DNA of 64,000 bases. Origin: Epichloe hybrida (Eukaryota; Ascomycota; Sordariomycetes; Hypocreales; Clavicipitaceae). A model generated the notes under the pieces. The model was given only the letters and a program-made list of their open reading frames with translations, did not search any database and had not been told where the DNA came from. Numbering within the stretch: position 1 is the first letter of the stretch; the number at the start of each line of letters is the position of its first letter. The DNA lies in the NCBI GenBank assembly GCA_019022495.1, contig JAFEKR010000028.1, positions 186,001 to 250,000 of the forward strand. Reading direction: 5' to 3'. The position numbers and the translations under genes are program-made. Below, one piece after another: positions 12,428 to 24,265 of the stretch.

Positions 12428-15130
12428 ATGCAGCGCGTCTCTGCCTTTCTGCCCTCTTGGGACAAGCGATCATCCAACTCGGGCGCACCCAAATCGAACT
12501 CAAACGGAGTAGGAATCTTTGGCTGGGCCACTCGCAATAGCGTCAACAACGGCATTGGAAACAACACCGTCACCGGCGGTTCCTCCAACTCAGGCAATCA
12601 ACTCGCCAAATCTCTCGCTCATATCAATGTAGCTGCTGCCAATGAAGGCAGGGTTCAGCGTGAGGCTTTCTGGCCTTCTACTCTCGACATGGAAAGTTTG
12701 AAGGCCGCTCGCATTCTCAAGTCATTTTGCTGTATGCGCAACCCCATTGCCAAAGACATCCGCTGGCGCTCGTGACACGACATCAAGAACGAACCATTTT
12801 GGCTAACTCGTCATTTTTTTCTAGCCGATGGCTTTCTGGCTCCCGTGGAAGGAGAGACAGCAGTGTCGCCGACTGTCAGCGCGACCTCGACCTCGACCTC
12901 GGCCTCGGACCTGGATCCTCAAAGTCCCGCCAGCGGGATGAAAAAGATCCCCAAGCGCATCATTCAGAACGCCGCAGGCATTGCCGTCTTCACCTGCATG
13001 AGGAGTGGCCTGTGGATGACAGGCTCCGGCGGCTCCGGCATTTTGATCGCAAGAAAGTCAGATGGAACATGGTCACCTCCCTCGGGCATTATGCTTCACA
13101 CCCCGACACTCAGCTTCATCATTGGTGTTGACGTTTACGACTGTGTGCTCGTTGTGACCAACTTGGCAGCTCTGGAGTCCATAACTCGACCTCGTGTCAC
13201 TCTCGGTGAGGATGTGAGCTTAAACAATGGCCCGTCGACAACTTTGGACTCGGATGACGTCAAATTGAACTGGAAGGATCTTGACAACACTGTCTTGGCC
13301 TACATGAAAGCCCGCGGACAACATCAAGCTGTCAACCTGCAAGGTTGCATACTCACGGAACGAGCCAACGAAAATGAGCGATTCTATGGAGCCGAAGTCA
13401 CACAGATGGACATCTTAGCCGGCAATGTGACACGTCATGTTGAAGAGACCAAGCCGTTGTTTGAAGTAATCAAGCTCGCAGAAGGACGGACCGACTACGA
13501 CAAGGCCGTCATCGAACTGACAGCAGTCGAACCGGTACCCAGCGATGCCATCATCGCGACCCCAAAATCTAGTGCTTCATCTCCTCGACCATCATTTGGA
13601 ATCGTCAAGGCTGACGACCCGGATCCCTTCGGAGTCTTGGCTTTGGAGATGGCAGGGCTCGAGATTCGCCAAGCTGGCTCACGCCCGAGACCCGCCAGCA
13701 GCCAGTTCGATATCACCTCAAATCCCCGCAGCCCAAGCTTTTACAAATTCGATCGTGAAAGCATGGACACGTTTGTCAGCAAGGACAACAGGGCCAGCGT
13801 CAGATCTTCGAATACCATCAAGAGCCAGATGACGGACGCAGGCACGCAAACCGATGCAGGCACCGGCAACACTCCCCAGACCACGCCCAGCCCTGGCCAG
13901 AGTGAGAATGGTCGTGAACGGGCATCCATCGACCACATCCCTGATTTGAACGACATTGCGGCGGTCGTCGACTACACAGCCGCGGATACCTCCCCACTCA
14001 AGCAGATTGATCCTCGCCACTCCATCGCCCCCCTTCATCCTGAGCGGCCAGCGATACCACCCAGAAGCCGACCCATATCGTCCGCTTTTGCACCTCAAGC
14101 TGACAAGGTGGAGCCCACAGTCAAGAACGCGTCCAACGACCAGGAGGGTGAGCTCGAGTATGACACAAACGATGCTGATGACGAAGATGACGAAGATGAC
14201 TCGGACGAAGAAGCCGTGGTTTTCGAAGTTGCCCAGGTTCAGCCTACAAGAACCAGAGCCATAGCGTCGAGAATGATCCACGCAAAGGGCAGTGTGGTTA
14301 CTATTCCCAAGCGCATCGCACCACCATTACCCACGAGGAGTCCCGCGAGGAACTCTAGATGTACGAAGAGTGACATTGGGGTGGAGAACAACATGGCTTT
14401 GAGCCCCCTGCGCCAGGCGTTTAGCGAAGCGGACCTTCGGTCTGAGGAAGAAAAAAAACAAAACAGAGGAGCAGAGAGAAGCTCGGCCATGATCGAGACG
14501 AGCAAATCTGCCCATCTTGACCAAATCCACACTATGGATGCTATCCGTGGCACCAAGTCAGAGGAAGTCCCTCGTCAATTGGCGCAAGTAGACGAGAGTG
14601 CTCAGGTGACGCCATCCATTGACGCAGTTGTGATGCCAGGAAATGCACATAAACAGGCGAATGGTCTACTGCTGGCCGTCGCTTCCGAACAGACCGCAAA
14701 TGTCGACATGGAGGTCGCAATCGCGGCAAGTTTTCCACTGCCTGAAGATATTGATCCGAAGCACACAGTCATCAATGACACAGAATCCGAGTATGGTGCT
14801 CTGGGAGAGCGAGTGACTGGGGATGAAGAGGACTTCAAGTCTTCACAGGAGCCCGTCGACAATTCAGATTCTACCACAACGAGCAAGAAGCACACTTCTT
14901 CCATCTACACTGGGCTTACTGAAGATCGCTGGAGTATCGACAGGTCATCTTTGACAACTCCAATCTCTGAACGGCCCATGTCGGTGGCGGAATACACAAC
15001 CGAGGAGGATACCCCGAGGAAGACCAATCGGGAGGAGGATGTGCTGAAGGCCGAGAAGGAAAACATCTTCAAAATGGCAGTAAAGAAGCCACTGAATACG
15101 CCATCACAAATTCCCATTGAATCCACTTAG
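12428..15130 (+). CDS. SYLF (Ysc84/DUF500) domain protein
   Basis: Exons 12428-12731 and 12825-15130, 869 residues. The 93-nt intron (gtatgc...ctag) is supported because splicing gives the continuous motif I-L-K-S-F-C-S-D-G-F typical of this family. The SYLF domain covers roughly residues 70-310: an N-terminal helix, then G-I-A-V-F-T and a glycine-rich S-G-S-G-G-S-G-I-L segment around 155-180, and a hydrophobic I-I-G-V-D-V-Y-D-C-V-L stretch. In yeast, Ysc84/Lsb3 bind phosphoinositides and actin at endocytic sites. The C-terminal 550 residues are disordered, with an acidic Asp/Glu run near 545 and many Ser/Pro. No SH3 domain is seen, unlike yeast Ysc84. A role in cortical actin or membrane traffic is inferred from the domain alone. 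The start is the first ATG in frame, with good context (GCCCGCCATG). Confidence 0.88.
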
Positions 15131-15779
15131 GTCGAGGGAGACGAAACGGGGCAGGACTTCAAAGCACCACGACATAATGACAAAGTTTCTTTTTTTTTTT
15201 TCCATCGCGAAGTGGCGACTTGTTTGGGAAGCATGAACTTACTAATTGACGATATCGGTCCATAGTTGACGAATTTCTCAGGGACTGCTACAAACAACAA
15301 CTACAACAACAACATGATGGGGGTATCTTCATCCCGATATATTCTCTCTTCTCATGAGAAGCTGTATTTAAATATGTGGTGGCTTTCAGTGTTACGACCC
15401 GAATCACACATGACCACCTGGGGCAAGGCGTTTGGATCACTTTTGTACGGCGTTGGGAGCCTTTGGGCCTATGAAAGGATGGAGTTTGGTGCATCACGTA
15501 GCGCCCGACTGAGCTGACATGCAATAATATAATTTCTTGTTTTCTTGCAACAGGGCGCTAATGATGAGGGTGCCTCTGAGCCGACTGGGCAGAGGGGGGA
15601 TGGAACGGATATACAAGACAGAATTCGGCTAAGATATCCGTAATTTGCGGCAGGTCATTATCTAGCATCTTGTCCTTCAGCTTGCTAAAAAAGAATCATG
15701 ATTATGCGGTCGCACAAAATTGCCTGCGTTTGATGAATTTGGTCAACATCACTGTCCACGAGTCGACTTCATCGGGTCC

Positions 15780-15974
15780 TCTGCCTTGGTTTCGCTGAGA
15801 AATTCGCCTTCTGGAGTTCTTTCTCTTTAAGGTGGTAGAATTCGTAGTCACTAAGGCCTAGCGTATCATCTATTTACATTCTGACTACTCTAAAGAGGTC
15901 GTTATGTTAGGAATTCTACGACCTTAAAGAGAAAGAACTCCAGAAGGCGAATTTCTTAGCGAAACCAAAGCAGA
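15780..15974. mobile_element. MITE-like inverted-repeat element
   Basis: Two 64-nt arms, 15780-15843 and 15911-15974, are near-perfect reverse complements: reading inward each begins TCTGC then TTGGTTTCGCT and ends in GTAGAATTC, with about four mismatches. A 67-nt spacer separates them. There is no open frame. Size and structure fit a non-autonomous miniature inverted-repeat transposable element; a transcribed hairpin is the alternative. No clear target-site duplication was found at the arm ends, so the exact borders may lie a few bases out. Confidence 0.75.
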
Positions 15975-16024
15975 AGCTATCAGCTGAGAATCCCCTCATC
16001 TTCAACGGTTGTATCCTCACGCAG

Positions 16025-16067
16025 AACACTGATCAGTGTTGGCCTACCAAGATAAGTGCACTAGTGC
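16025..16067. repeat. Two neighbouring perfect palindromes
   Basis: AACACTGATCAGTGTT (16025-16040, 16 nt) and GCACTAGTGC (16058-16067, 10 nt) are both exact palindromes 17 nt apart, 50 nt beyond the hairpin element. They may be the remnant of a transposon end or a binding site for a dimeric protein; nothing in the sequence decides between these. Confidence 0.6.
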
Positions 16068-16423
16068 GAAGAAAGGGTCTGTTCAATGATGTTGTAATCA
16101 TTGTTGTTATTCAAAGCTAGCTAAGGGGCTTTGCAGCCGAGGTTTTGAGGGGATCGCGAGTCACGTGTGTGCCTCGCGTACAGGTGCATCCAATCACGGC
16201 GCAGCGTGGGTGCGTTGACAGTGATGTTGACCAAGTAACATGTTGCATGATCACGTGAACCGTATACATAGAGCTGCACAGCCATATCTCAGGACACTCC
16301 TCCTCAGCCACTACCTGGACGCAAGCCACACACGCTCAAGCTACGGATCCAAAGAACTCGAGAGCCTCGTCGCCAACACGCAACCAACCGTTCGTAATTA
16401 GTTCGCGACGACACGTGCGCGCG

Positions 16424-16467
16424 CACCAGCACCAGCACCAGCACCAGCACCAGCACCAGCACCAGCA
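16424..16467. repeat. (CACCAG)n microsatellite before ARP9
   Basis: About seven perfect hexamer copies ending 100 nt before the ARP9 start codon, so probably within its promoter or 5' UTR. Confidence 0.92.
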
Positions 16468-16566
16468 ATAGCACAAACAACACCGTCGCCGATACAGCTC
16501 ATGCGCTTTCGCATATAGACAGCGCACGAACCAGTGGAAACGGCGGGGGGAAATTCGTTGCCCAGC

Positions 16567-18806
16567 ATGTCGAGTTCCACGGCCAAATGGCGCGAGGAGC
16601 AGATCCTCATCATCTGTCCCGGCAGCAGGACTACCATGGCGCAATTGGGCTGCACCGAGTTGACGCCTCCAACGCACAGGATTCCCACGAGGATGTTCAA
16701 GGATGGTGACGAATGGCGACCGTATTACACATTCAGGCGTACGAAAGTTGCAGACGGCGTCGAAACAGAAGAATGGGTCGAGGATGTGGATGAAGACAAA
16801 GGCGCCATCTGGCCGATCCGAGGTACGCTTTGATCAAATACACGACGTTGATTGATGCAACTCACATGGCTGCAAACACTGACTGACGACCCGGGACAAA
16901 ACAGGTGGAAGGATTGTACAAATGGATGCTTTCCTAGCCTTCCTAGAACACGTTCACAGCTTGCTCACGACAACCTACCACAACACCCCCATCATGCTGA
17001 TGGCCTCGCCTCAGTGGACGAGACCAGACTGCGAAGCCATCGCACAGTACATATTTGAGAAGACGCGCACGCCAGCACTCTGCATGATCCACAGCGGCAT
17101 CGCGACGCAGTACGGTCTCAAGTGGCCCAACATGACTGTCATTGACATTGGCTATGAAAAGGTGGACGTAACGGCCATCCATGACGGCAGAGTGGTGAAC
17201 CATGTTGACTTGGGCTCCTCTGGCTGCGGAGACCAGATCAGTGGAGGCCAAGTCTTCACTCAGCGGTTGATGAAGCTCCTCGAGAGCAAGAACTTTACAC
17301 AAGATATGGTGGAGCAGTTGAAAAGGAGTACGATATGCGAGGTACTCCCCTATGCAGCCGGCGAGAAGGGTCTCGTCGAACTTCCAAAGGAAACACCAAC
17401 AACCGGGTCTCCATCAAGCCCTGCCCCTGCCCCTGCCCCTGCCCCTGCCGAGCCTGTGAAGCCGGCCGAACCTGGCGGCGAGCTGCCCGGCGAAAACGGG
17501 GACTCTACCAACACCGTCCCTGAGAACGACGGCGTATTGGACGTTGCAGCTATTGTGACAAGTGGACAGACCAAGGAGTTCCTGGCCAAGAAGGAAGAGG
17601 AGAGGGAGAAGGAAAGGAAGAAGCCAGGACGAAAGCCGAAAGCTCAGCAGGAAGCCGAGGCTTCATCCGCCAAGCCTGCACGGCTTCCCAACTCGAAGAG
17701 GAAAGTGAACACCTTCTTCTACGACGAGGTCATCATCCAGGAGCAGGCCCAGCCTGAGCCCAAAGACAATGGCATCAATGGAACGGCAAAGGCATACCCT
17801 GAGAAGCCCCCTTCGGAACCTTCAGAACAGCAGCCCCCTGCCGCCAATGCGACCGCCAATGCGACCGCCAACGAAGACACTCCCATGGCAGCCACGGGAG
17901 AGGCTGCCGGCGAGCCTGGAGATGAAGCAGCAGCCCCAATAGCATCGGAGCTGCCGGCACCTGCAGAAGAAGCACCCAAGCCAGGCAATGCCGTCCCCGA
18001 CACGCCCGAACACCGACCGAAGCGCCTACGTCGCGAAGTCCAAGTTGGCCTCGAGCGCTTCACCTTTGCCGACCGCCACGAGATTGACCGCATCGTCACA
18101 GCCATCTATCGTGCTGTCCAAGGCATTGACGACATGTACATGCGGCCTCAATGCTGGGACAACCTCGTCTTCGTCGGCAACGGCTCCCGTCTCCGCGGGC
18201 TCAAGGAAAACATCCTGCAGACCCTGAATGCTCGCCATCTCATCTCCCCCTCCAACGCCACCATGTTCACCTCGGAACTCCCCTCCAACGCCGCGACCCC
18301 CACGGCCACGGGATCCCAAACACCCACGGGCTCTTTCACGGGCGTTCCTCACCAGCTGTCCACCAGCGGCGTGAACCCTCTCCTCCAGGCCGCCACGACC
18401 GCCAGCACCCTCGGCGCAGCAGCTGCCGGACCCGGAGCAGCCGCCGCCGCCGCCGCCACTCCAGCCGCGGGCTCCGACGCCGCGGGCCCCGCGGCCCACC
18501 ACTTCCACAGCCAGACGCCCACGAGCATCAAGACGGCCACTCTGCCCACGTACCTGAGCGAGTGGTCCAAGAACGGCTTCGAAGAGGCCATGTTCCTCGG
18601 CGCCCAGGTCGCAGCCAGGATCGCTTTCAGCCTGCACTCGAATCTGGATGCGCAGAGCATCGAGGCCCAGCGTCTCATGAGCTTGAGCAGAGTCGACTAC
18701 AAGTATGTTTTTTTTTTTCCCCCACCCCTGATGCAGCCATCCATTCTGACCATGTCGTAGCGAGCTTGGTCCCAAGGCTATCAGGACGCATTCCATGCTC
18801 AATTAG
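16567..18806 (+). CDS. ARP9: Actin-related protein Arp9, SWI/SNF and RSC subunit
   Basis: Nuclear actin-related protein that in yeast pairs with Arp7 on the HSA region of SWI/SNF and RSC remodelling ATPases. Exons 16567-16822, 16905-18702 and 18761-18806 give 699 residues; the last intron (gtatgt...tcgtag, 58 nt) leads to a short final exon ending in R-T-H-S-M-L-N. Actin-fold segments are visible: an N-terminal I-L-I-I-C-P-G-S phosphate-loop-like strand, M-L-M-A-S-P-Q-W, and V-I-D-I-G-Y-E-K near residue 195, then the C-terminal V-G-N-G-S-R-L-R-G segment. Between about 280 and 480 a long Pro/Ala/Glu/Lys-rich insertion interrupts the fold, and a second Ala/Gly/Thr-rich insertion follows near 570-640. 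This makes it much longer than yeast Arp9 (467 residues). The start at 16567 is the first in-frame ATG. Confidence 0.9.
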
Positions 18807-19368
18807 GTGTTTTATCTAGCACGGACATGAATCATTGTACCTGTTGATTTTCTATTCCCTCTTACTAAACGGTGATTAGTCGGAGTTTGGTCCCCCCCCT
18901 TTTTTTTCCTTGCAAGACGTAACGTGATGGAGATGAGGTTGTGGAAAGAAAACATGTCTGGTATGGTGCGGACGCGGACGCGGAGGAGCACTACACTGTT
19001 GATAGATAGTCTTTGGGTGAAAGTTGGTGAGGTTTCAAACGGGAGTGCTGTGCTGGACTTGTATGATAGCCAATACAGTGAATCATGTCTTGGTACGTGA
19101 CCCTTTTCCAATTTGTTCCGTGAGTATATGGATGGACTATTTGCTGTGCTATGCTAATCACAGGTCATGAGATGGCAACAACTTGGGTGTGCACATGGGA
19201 TGCTTTGGATTCCGAGTACCTAGATATCAAGGATGGTGGTCCCGTTTCAAGCACACATTAACGCCTCCTTTCCTGACTCTAATTTCTATGACGACATGGT
19301 GCTGTACAACAAAATTGAAAGAAAGAGAGAGAGAGAAGAGAGGGGGGGGGGGTCAGGCATAAAGCTTG
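18807..19368. other. Convergent 3' flanks of ARP9 and the MATE gene
   Basis: Short intergenic region between two converging genes, with C/T homopolymer runs near 18890-18908 and a purine-rich run with nine or more G residues at 19342-19352. No gene seen. Confidence 0.5.
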
Positions 19369-21482
19369 TCAACCGGCTGCGTTGCGGGCTTCTGCCTCGA
19401 GGGCTGCCTTGTGCCAGTCCGTTTTGAGGAGGTATGTGTATTCGATGATGGATACGCTATAATTCATGGTCAGTGTTGGAAAAGAAGACGAGTCAAGAGG
19501 AATTTCAAGGGACGGACAGTGGACGAAAACTTACATGACCAAACCGACCGTGATACCGGCCCACAAACCTTCGAGCTTCCAGTCCAGGCCGAACGCAAGT
19601 GTCAGTGAGATGGGGAAGGATATGGCATAGTACGATATTAAGTTGGCGGGTCCACCGATGGACTGCTTGCCGATTCCGCGGAGAAGACCGTGTGCACCTG
19701 CGCCAAGGCCATCAAAGACCTGCATCACGGCGACAAAGGGCAGGACGCGGGCGACGGCCTCGATGACGCCGGGGTCGTTGGTGAAGAGGAGGGGGAGATG
19801 GAAGCGGAGGGAGGAAAAGACTGCCAGGTTGAGAAGGCCGATGAGACAGGCAGCGACAAAGGTCTACACTGATGGATCAGTCATCTGCAGAGGATGGCAA
19901 ATGATGAGTAGGGGGGTTTGGGCAAGATATCATGAGTGCTTACCACTTTGCCGGTGATTTTGGCGGCATCAACAAGCCCTGCGCCCATGAGATTTGCGAC
20001 TCGCGTGGAAGAAGCAATAGACATGGGGAACGGAATCTGGTATGAGATGGAGGACAGCGTGACCAGGACGCTTTGCGCGGCGAGATACTCTGTGCCAAAG
20101 CGGCCGGCGAGGAGGGTCATGATCTCGAACGCGAGCCACTCAGCCTCGACCATGATCATGCCAGGCAGGGCAAGCCGGATCATGACCCACCAGTTGGAGA
20201 AGATCCTCTTGCTGAAGCCCCCCCAGCATTGCTTGCCATCTACGAGCATGACGTAGAGGAAGAGCAGGATAGGCAGCAAGGTCTCCGTGATGGCTACAGC
20301 AATGGGAGCGCCTACGAATCCGAGGCCAATTCTCCACACCAGAAGCCAGTTGATGAATATGTTGATTGGTGCGGCGATGATGAGAACGTAGGTCGTTGCG
20401 CGGAAGAGGCCCTGCGCCTGGGTGAATCGTTTCCCGACCTCGAAGAGGATGACCCCGGGGATGCTGAAGATCATGACTTTTAGATACAAGGCGGCGAGTC
20501 GGGCGGTCTCGGCATCGGGAACCAAGTAGATTAGAACCTCCTCGGCGAACAACCACAGCACAGCGACGGGTAGTGATAGGCAGAGAAGGAAACAGGCCAT
20601 GCGCTGGCATTGCAAGCCGACGAGGTGCTTGTGTCCGGATCCGTATGCTTGAGCGCAGAGCGTGTCCAGGCTGGTTGCCAGGCCTTGAAACGGCGCAAGA
20701 CAGCTGATGGCCTGGGACATGTTGGCCAGAGACACGGCTCCCAACTCAACCTTGCCGATTCTTCCGACGGCAAAGATACTCGCCACGTTGATGGAGTATT
20801 GCAGGATGAATGTGATGATGAGCGGCGTGGAATACGACACAATGGTCCTTGTCTCGCGCTGCCAAGTAGTATGGAGACGGCGAGAAGCGATGGCCTCCTC
20901 CCACTGCTGGTCCAATCGGCCATGGCCATGGCCAGACGCCGTGTCTAATCTGTCCGATCTGTCCGATGCTCCATCCAGCAGCGGTGATGTCTCTGTAGGA
21001 CCTCCCCTGGCTGATTCATCCGCCTCGGTGTTGTCGCGCGGGAGCTTGGTGCTGAACAGTCGCCGGTACACGCGAGCGGCGAGGGTCTGCTTTTGGCGAG
21101 TCTGCGGGTGTTTCGGAGGGAGTACGTGGTTGTCTCGCAGCAGGCTTCTCTCTGCATGCCGAGACTGCTTCCTTTCCAGCGGCGTCAGGATGGGTTGTTC
21201 ATCGATGGGCTGGGCGTTGAAGACGGGCCGGGTGCCGCCATAGGCAACACCGCTGGGTCGGCGATACATGCCGCGCCCGTGGATGGGGTGTTCCGAGTCA
21301 TCGTGACCGTCGCCTATGGCTTGATTGTAGTCGTCGGCTGGACATGCTGCTATGTCTTCAGCAAGGAATTGCTGCGCCAATGGGGAGCTAGAAAGATAAC
21401 TTTGTTGAACGGGAGTTGAGAGGATGCCACGGCCATGGCCACGGCCACTTGGTGAGCCGCTGATCTGTCTTCCACCCGCCAT
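19369..21482 (-). CDS. MATE family efflux transporter
   Basis: Multidrug and toxin extrusion type transporter, expected to export small molecules by cation antiport across the plasma or vacuolar membrane. Exons (minus strand) 21482-19944, 19863-19535 and 19456-19369 give 651 residues. The first 200 residues are hydrophilic, with Arg/Ser-rich stretches. The membrane part starts near 210 (T-I-V-S-Y-S-T-P-L-I-I-T) and holds about 12 helices in two MatE repeats; Q-A-Y-G-S-G-H is the conserved loop of repeat one. Splicing of intron 2 restores V-G-L-V-I-V-S-I-I-E-Y-T-Y, the usual last helix. The frame is open to 21554 but begins there with GTG; ATG at 21482 (M-A-G-G-R) is preferred. The substrate is unknown, and no biosynthetic cluster surrounds it. 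Confidence 0.88.
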
Positions 21483-22597
21483 CGTAAACGTGTCTGGAGA
21501 CTCAGTGGAGAGAGCCGGAACCCTTTGAGAGAGGTGTTGATCAGTCAGATTCACAATTGATGAGAGATTGGCTCACGCCAAGCCCAGACCGATGGTTTTA
21601 TAGGTATAGGTATAGGTGGTGGACAGGCTTGGGTCTAATAATAACAAGAGGCAAAGATGGCTATGGCTCTGTGAGCGGCGAGCGGTAGTGCAAATCAAAC
21701 AATTCAATGAAAAGGGTAAAGCGAAGAGTGAGCAACCCAGAGAGCCAGAAATTACATCTCGAGGATGAGTCCACGGGCGAGCGATGTGAGAGAAGAGCAA
21801 AACGACAAAAGCTCGCTGCCAAGAAAATTGGATCGAGCGCCATAATACAGAGGATGGATGCAGAGGTCTGGGGCAGAGGTTCTGGTTCTGGTGGGTTCCG
21901 TGACCGCAAGTGACCGCAGGTGACCACAGGTGACCCAGTCAATCAGCGTCAATCACTGGCAGGTCACGGCACGGCGACAAAATTACAATTGTTGGGCAAG
22001 CGACAAGCAAGGGCGAAGCTGGCTGGCTGGCAGCGGTTATCCTTGCCGCTCTCTCTTACATACATGTCATTTCCCGTGTAGAGTTGTTCAGTGAGTACAC
22101 GGAAGTTTTCACGATAACAACTTTGTCTGACCCGTCCGTGTCTGAGACAAAAAATTGATGCTGAGGCCAACCGGTCACAGCAAGCTCTCTGCCTGTCGTG
22201 TGCTTGTGGCTGGATCAAATCAAACCTGCATCGCCATGGCGGATCTTTGTGCTACTTCAAATACCAATCGTCCCGTTCTGTTTCCAAGGACCGAGTACTT
22301 AGCAATGCAACTGATGTGACACGGGTGGCGCTGTCGGTACTATTATCTCGGGTTCGCACCTCGACAAGTTGCACCTCGGCAAGTTTCACCTCGAGGGCTC
22401 GTCATCTCATGCTGAACTCGCTCGCTCCCTCTCAGGCTTTGATATTGATTTTACACAAAGACTTGCCCGAGAACCTTCAGCTCGGCTTTTCTCGACGATA
22501 GTCAACCAATAATTAATCAGCCCACGATATGCATGGCTGATTTATGCGAGACGCCGCAACGACAAAGTTGGCCACTGTTTCAGCTGGCTCGAAATGC
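21483..22597. other. Promoter region of the MATE gene and 3' flank of TDP1
   Basis: No gene supported. A GGTATA-type short repeat lies at 21601-21619 just upstream of the MATE leader. At about 22358-22396 an imperfect 15-nt unit beginning CACCTCG occurs nearly three times. Several TGACC/GTGACC copies occur at 21900-21935. Confidence 0.5.
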
Positions 22598-24265
22598 TCA
22601 GTCTGTCCACAGCTGACCGTGGCAATCCGGCTCCTTATATGCCATCGAAGCCACCCAAGGAACTTCTCCTGCACTATACCGTTGTAGTGGCAGGCTATAA
22701 GGGATCCGCAACCCTACTGATACTGCATCGACCTCATTTGCAGGGGTCAGTTGGCCCGGGACATCGGATTGAAATGTCCCTACCATGGAGGCCTTCTTTT
22801 CGAGAAGCTCTGGCCAGAGTAGAATACCTATTTCCCACGACGCGATGCGCATCTCCCCTGTAGGCTTTGCGGCCTCGCCCCATGCTTGCTTGGAAAGGTT
22901 AGCAGACGTTAGTACGGCCCAGTCCAAGGAACTGTCTTTATTGTAGCGGATATAGGTTTTGATATGTGGCGCTGCTCTATTTCTCCCGCTATTCTGAACG
23001 TCGACATCGCAAGGCAGAGCTATTAGAAGGGTAAGAGGGGAAAGACATCAGACAGAAAATTGACAGACTTGACACTTACCAACTCCATCATCACAATCAT
23101 TGGCCCAATGATGAAACATTGGCCGGAGGTAGTTCAGTTGTTGCGTTTGCTGAGCAGACTGAATTTTGGTATGAACCGATCCACCGGACACATATCCATC
23201 AAGACTTCTCCTGATTTCGTCGGCCGTGGGGAATACGACCTTGAACTTTGGTCGTTGCGTGCTTGTATTCCGGCAAGTGACGAGGGAGTCAAATAGTGTC
23301 TTTTGAAGCCAGGTATCTTTCCCGCCCAGTGTTGCAATAGAGGAAATTTGCACGACGATTTCTGCACTGCCTTCTTGGCATGTTACAGCTCTGAGGTATC
23401 TTTTCATCGCGGACCATCCAAAAGGAGTGCATGACAAGTTGTTCACCTCATGCACCCCAGGTACACTTGATACCAACGCTGCCCTCACAGCTGTAAAATC
23501 ATAGCCATTAATTTTATCTGCAAGAGGTCCACAAGTCAACACTCGACGATCATACGATCTCAGGTAGCTGGTCAGATCGGCTTTGAACCGGTCCCCACTA
23601 CCAATCTCTAAATCTTGATAACAAGGAGGGGGTTTTGTCCCCCTTGGTGACCTAGGCAAACGTGGCGATCGCCAGACCGCGTTGGTCATGTTTGTCCAAT
23701 CTTTGGGTATCATGTTCGCGGTGTGTATGATGACCTCGGCAGTATCGTCGTGGCGGAACAGAATCATCATCTTTGAATGATGAGTACCAAACATCTCGGG
23801 CATAGGCGCGACGTGAAGCTTCACGTTTTCATATGCTGATGCATCCGCCTGCAATACGATATTGGCCATTACGAACTACATATGAACTTTGCAAGGCACG
23901 AGACTTACCGACAGTGCTAGCCGTTGCGGATCCTCCCTCTTCCAGAATCCGTGGACAACATGTACATCAACAAGATGTCTTGTGTCAGGATCAAAGGAAC
24001 CCATCAAATATCCAAGGTCATGCAAATAATTAAACTCCCAGCATTCGCTGATAAGCGGATCCCCGAGGATATCTTTCAGAGTCACGGCATCTTGGTTCAG
24101 CTCCTCTGGAAGGTCTCTGATCCAAGTCAATTGCCACGGGGACTTGCTACGACCAATGTCCAACCGTCTGTTTTTCCGCGGAGGGCTGATAGGAGTAGAA
24201 AGAGACCTTGGCCATTCTTTCTTGTCGATCTCGTCCGCTCGTTGTCTTTTTCTAAGCGGCTCCAT
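22598..24265 (-). CDS. TDP1: Tyrosyl-DNA phosphodiesterase 1
   Basis: Nuclear DNA repair enzyme of the phospholipase D superfamily that hydrolyses the bond between a topoisomerase I tyrosine and a DNA 3' end. Exons (minus) 24265-23909, 23848-23080 and 23019-22598 give 515 residues with all phases consistent. The first HKD motif is in G-T-H-H-S-K-M-M-I-L near residue 145; the second is H-I-K-T-Y-I-R-Y-N near 394, followed by T-S-A-N-L-S-K-Q-A-W-G, both characteristic of Tdp1. The N-terminal 40 residues are basic (R-K-R-Q-R; P-R-K-N-R-R), suiting nuclear import. The C-terminus (V-P-W-V-A-S, then a Q-L-W end) matches the family. The frame extends to 24289 with TTG; the ATG at 24265 is the proper start. 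Catalytic residues appear intact. Confidence 0.92.

Larger units (their letters stand above)
15131..16566. other. Intergenic region with a hairpin element
   Basis: Lies between the SYLF-domain gene and ARP9. It contains a 195-bp inverted-repeat element, two perfect palindromes near 16025-16067 and a CACCAG microsatellite just before ARP9. No gene is supported; the frame at 15266-15517 has no recognisable features. Confidence 0.55.

Noticed and set aside
16336..16700. Open frames with alternating C-W or A-G residues near the ARP9 start
   Set aside because: Translation of the CACCAG array.
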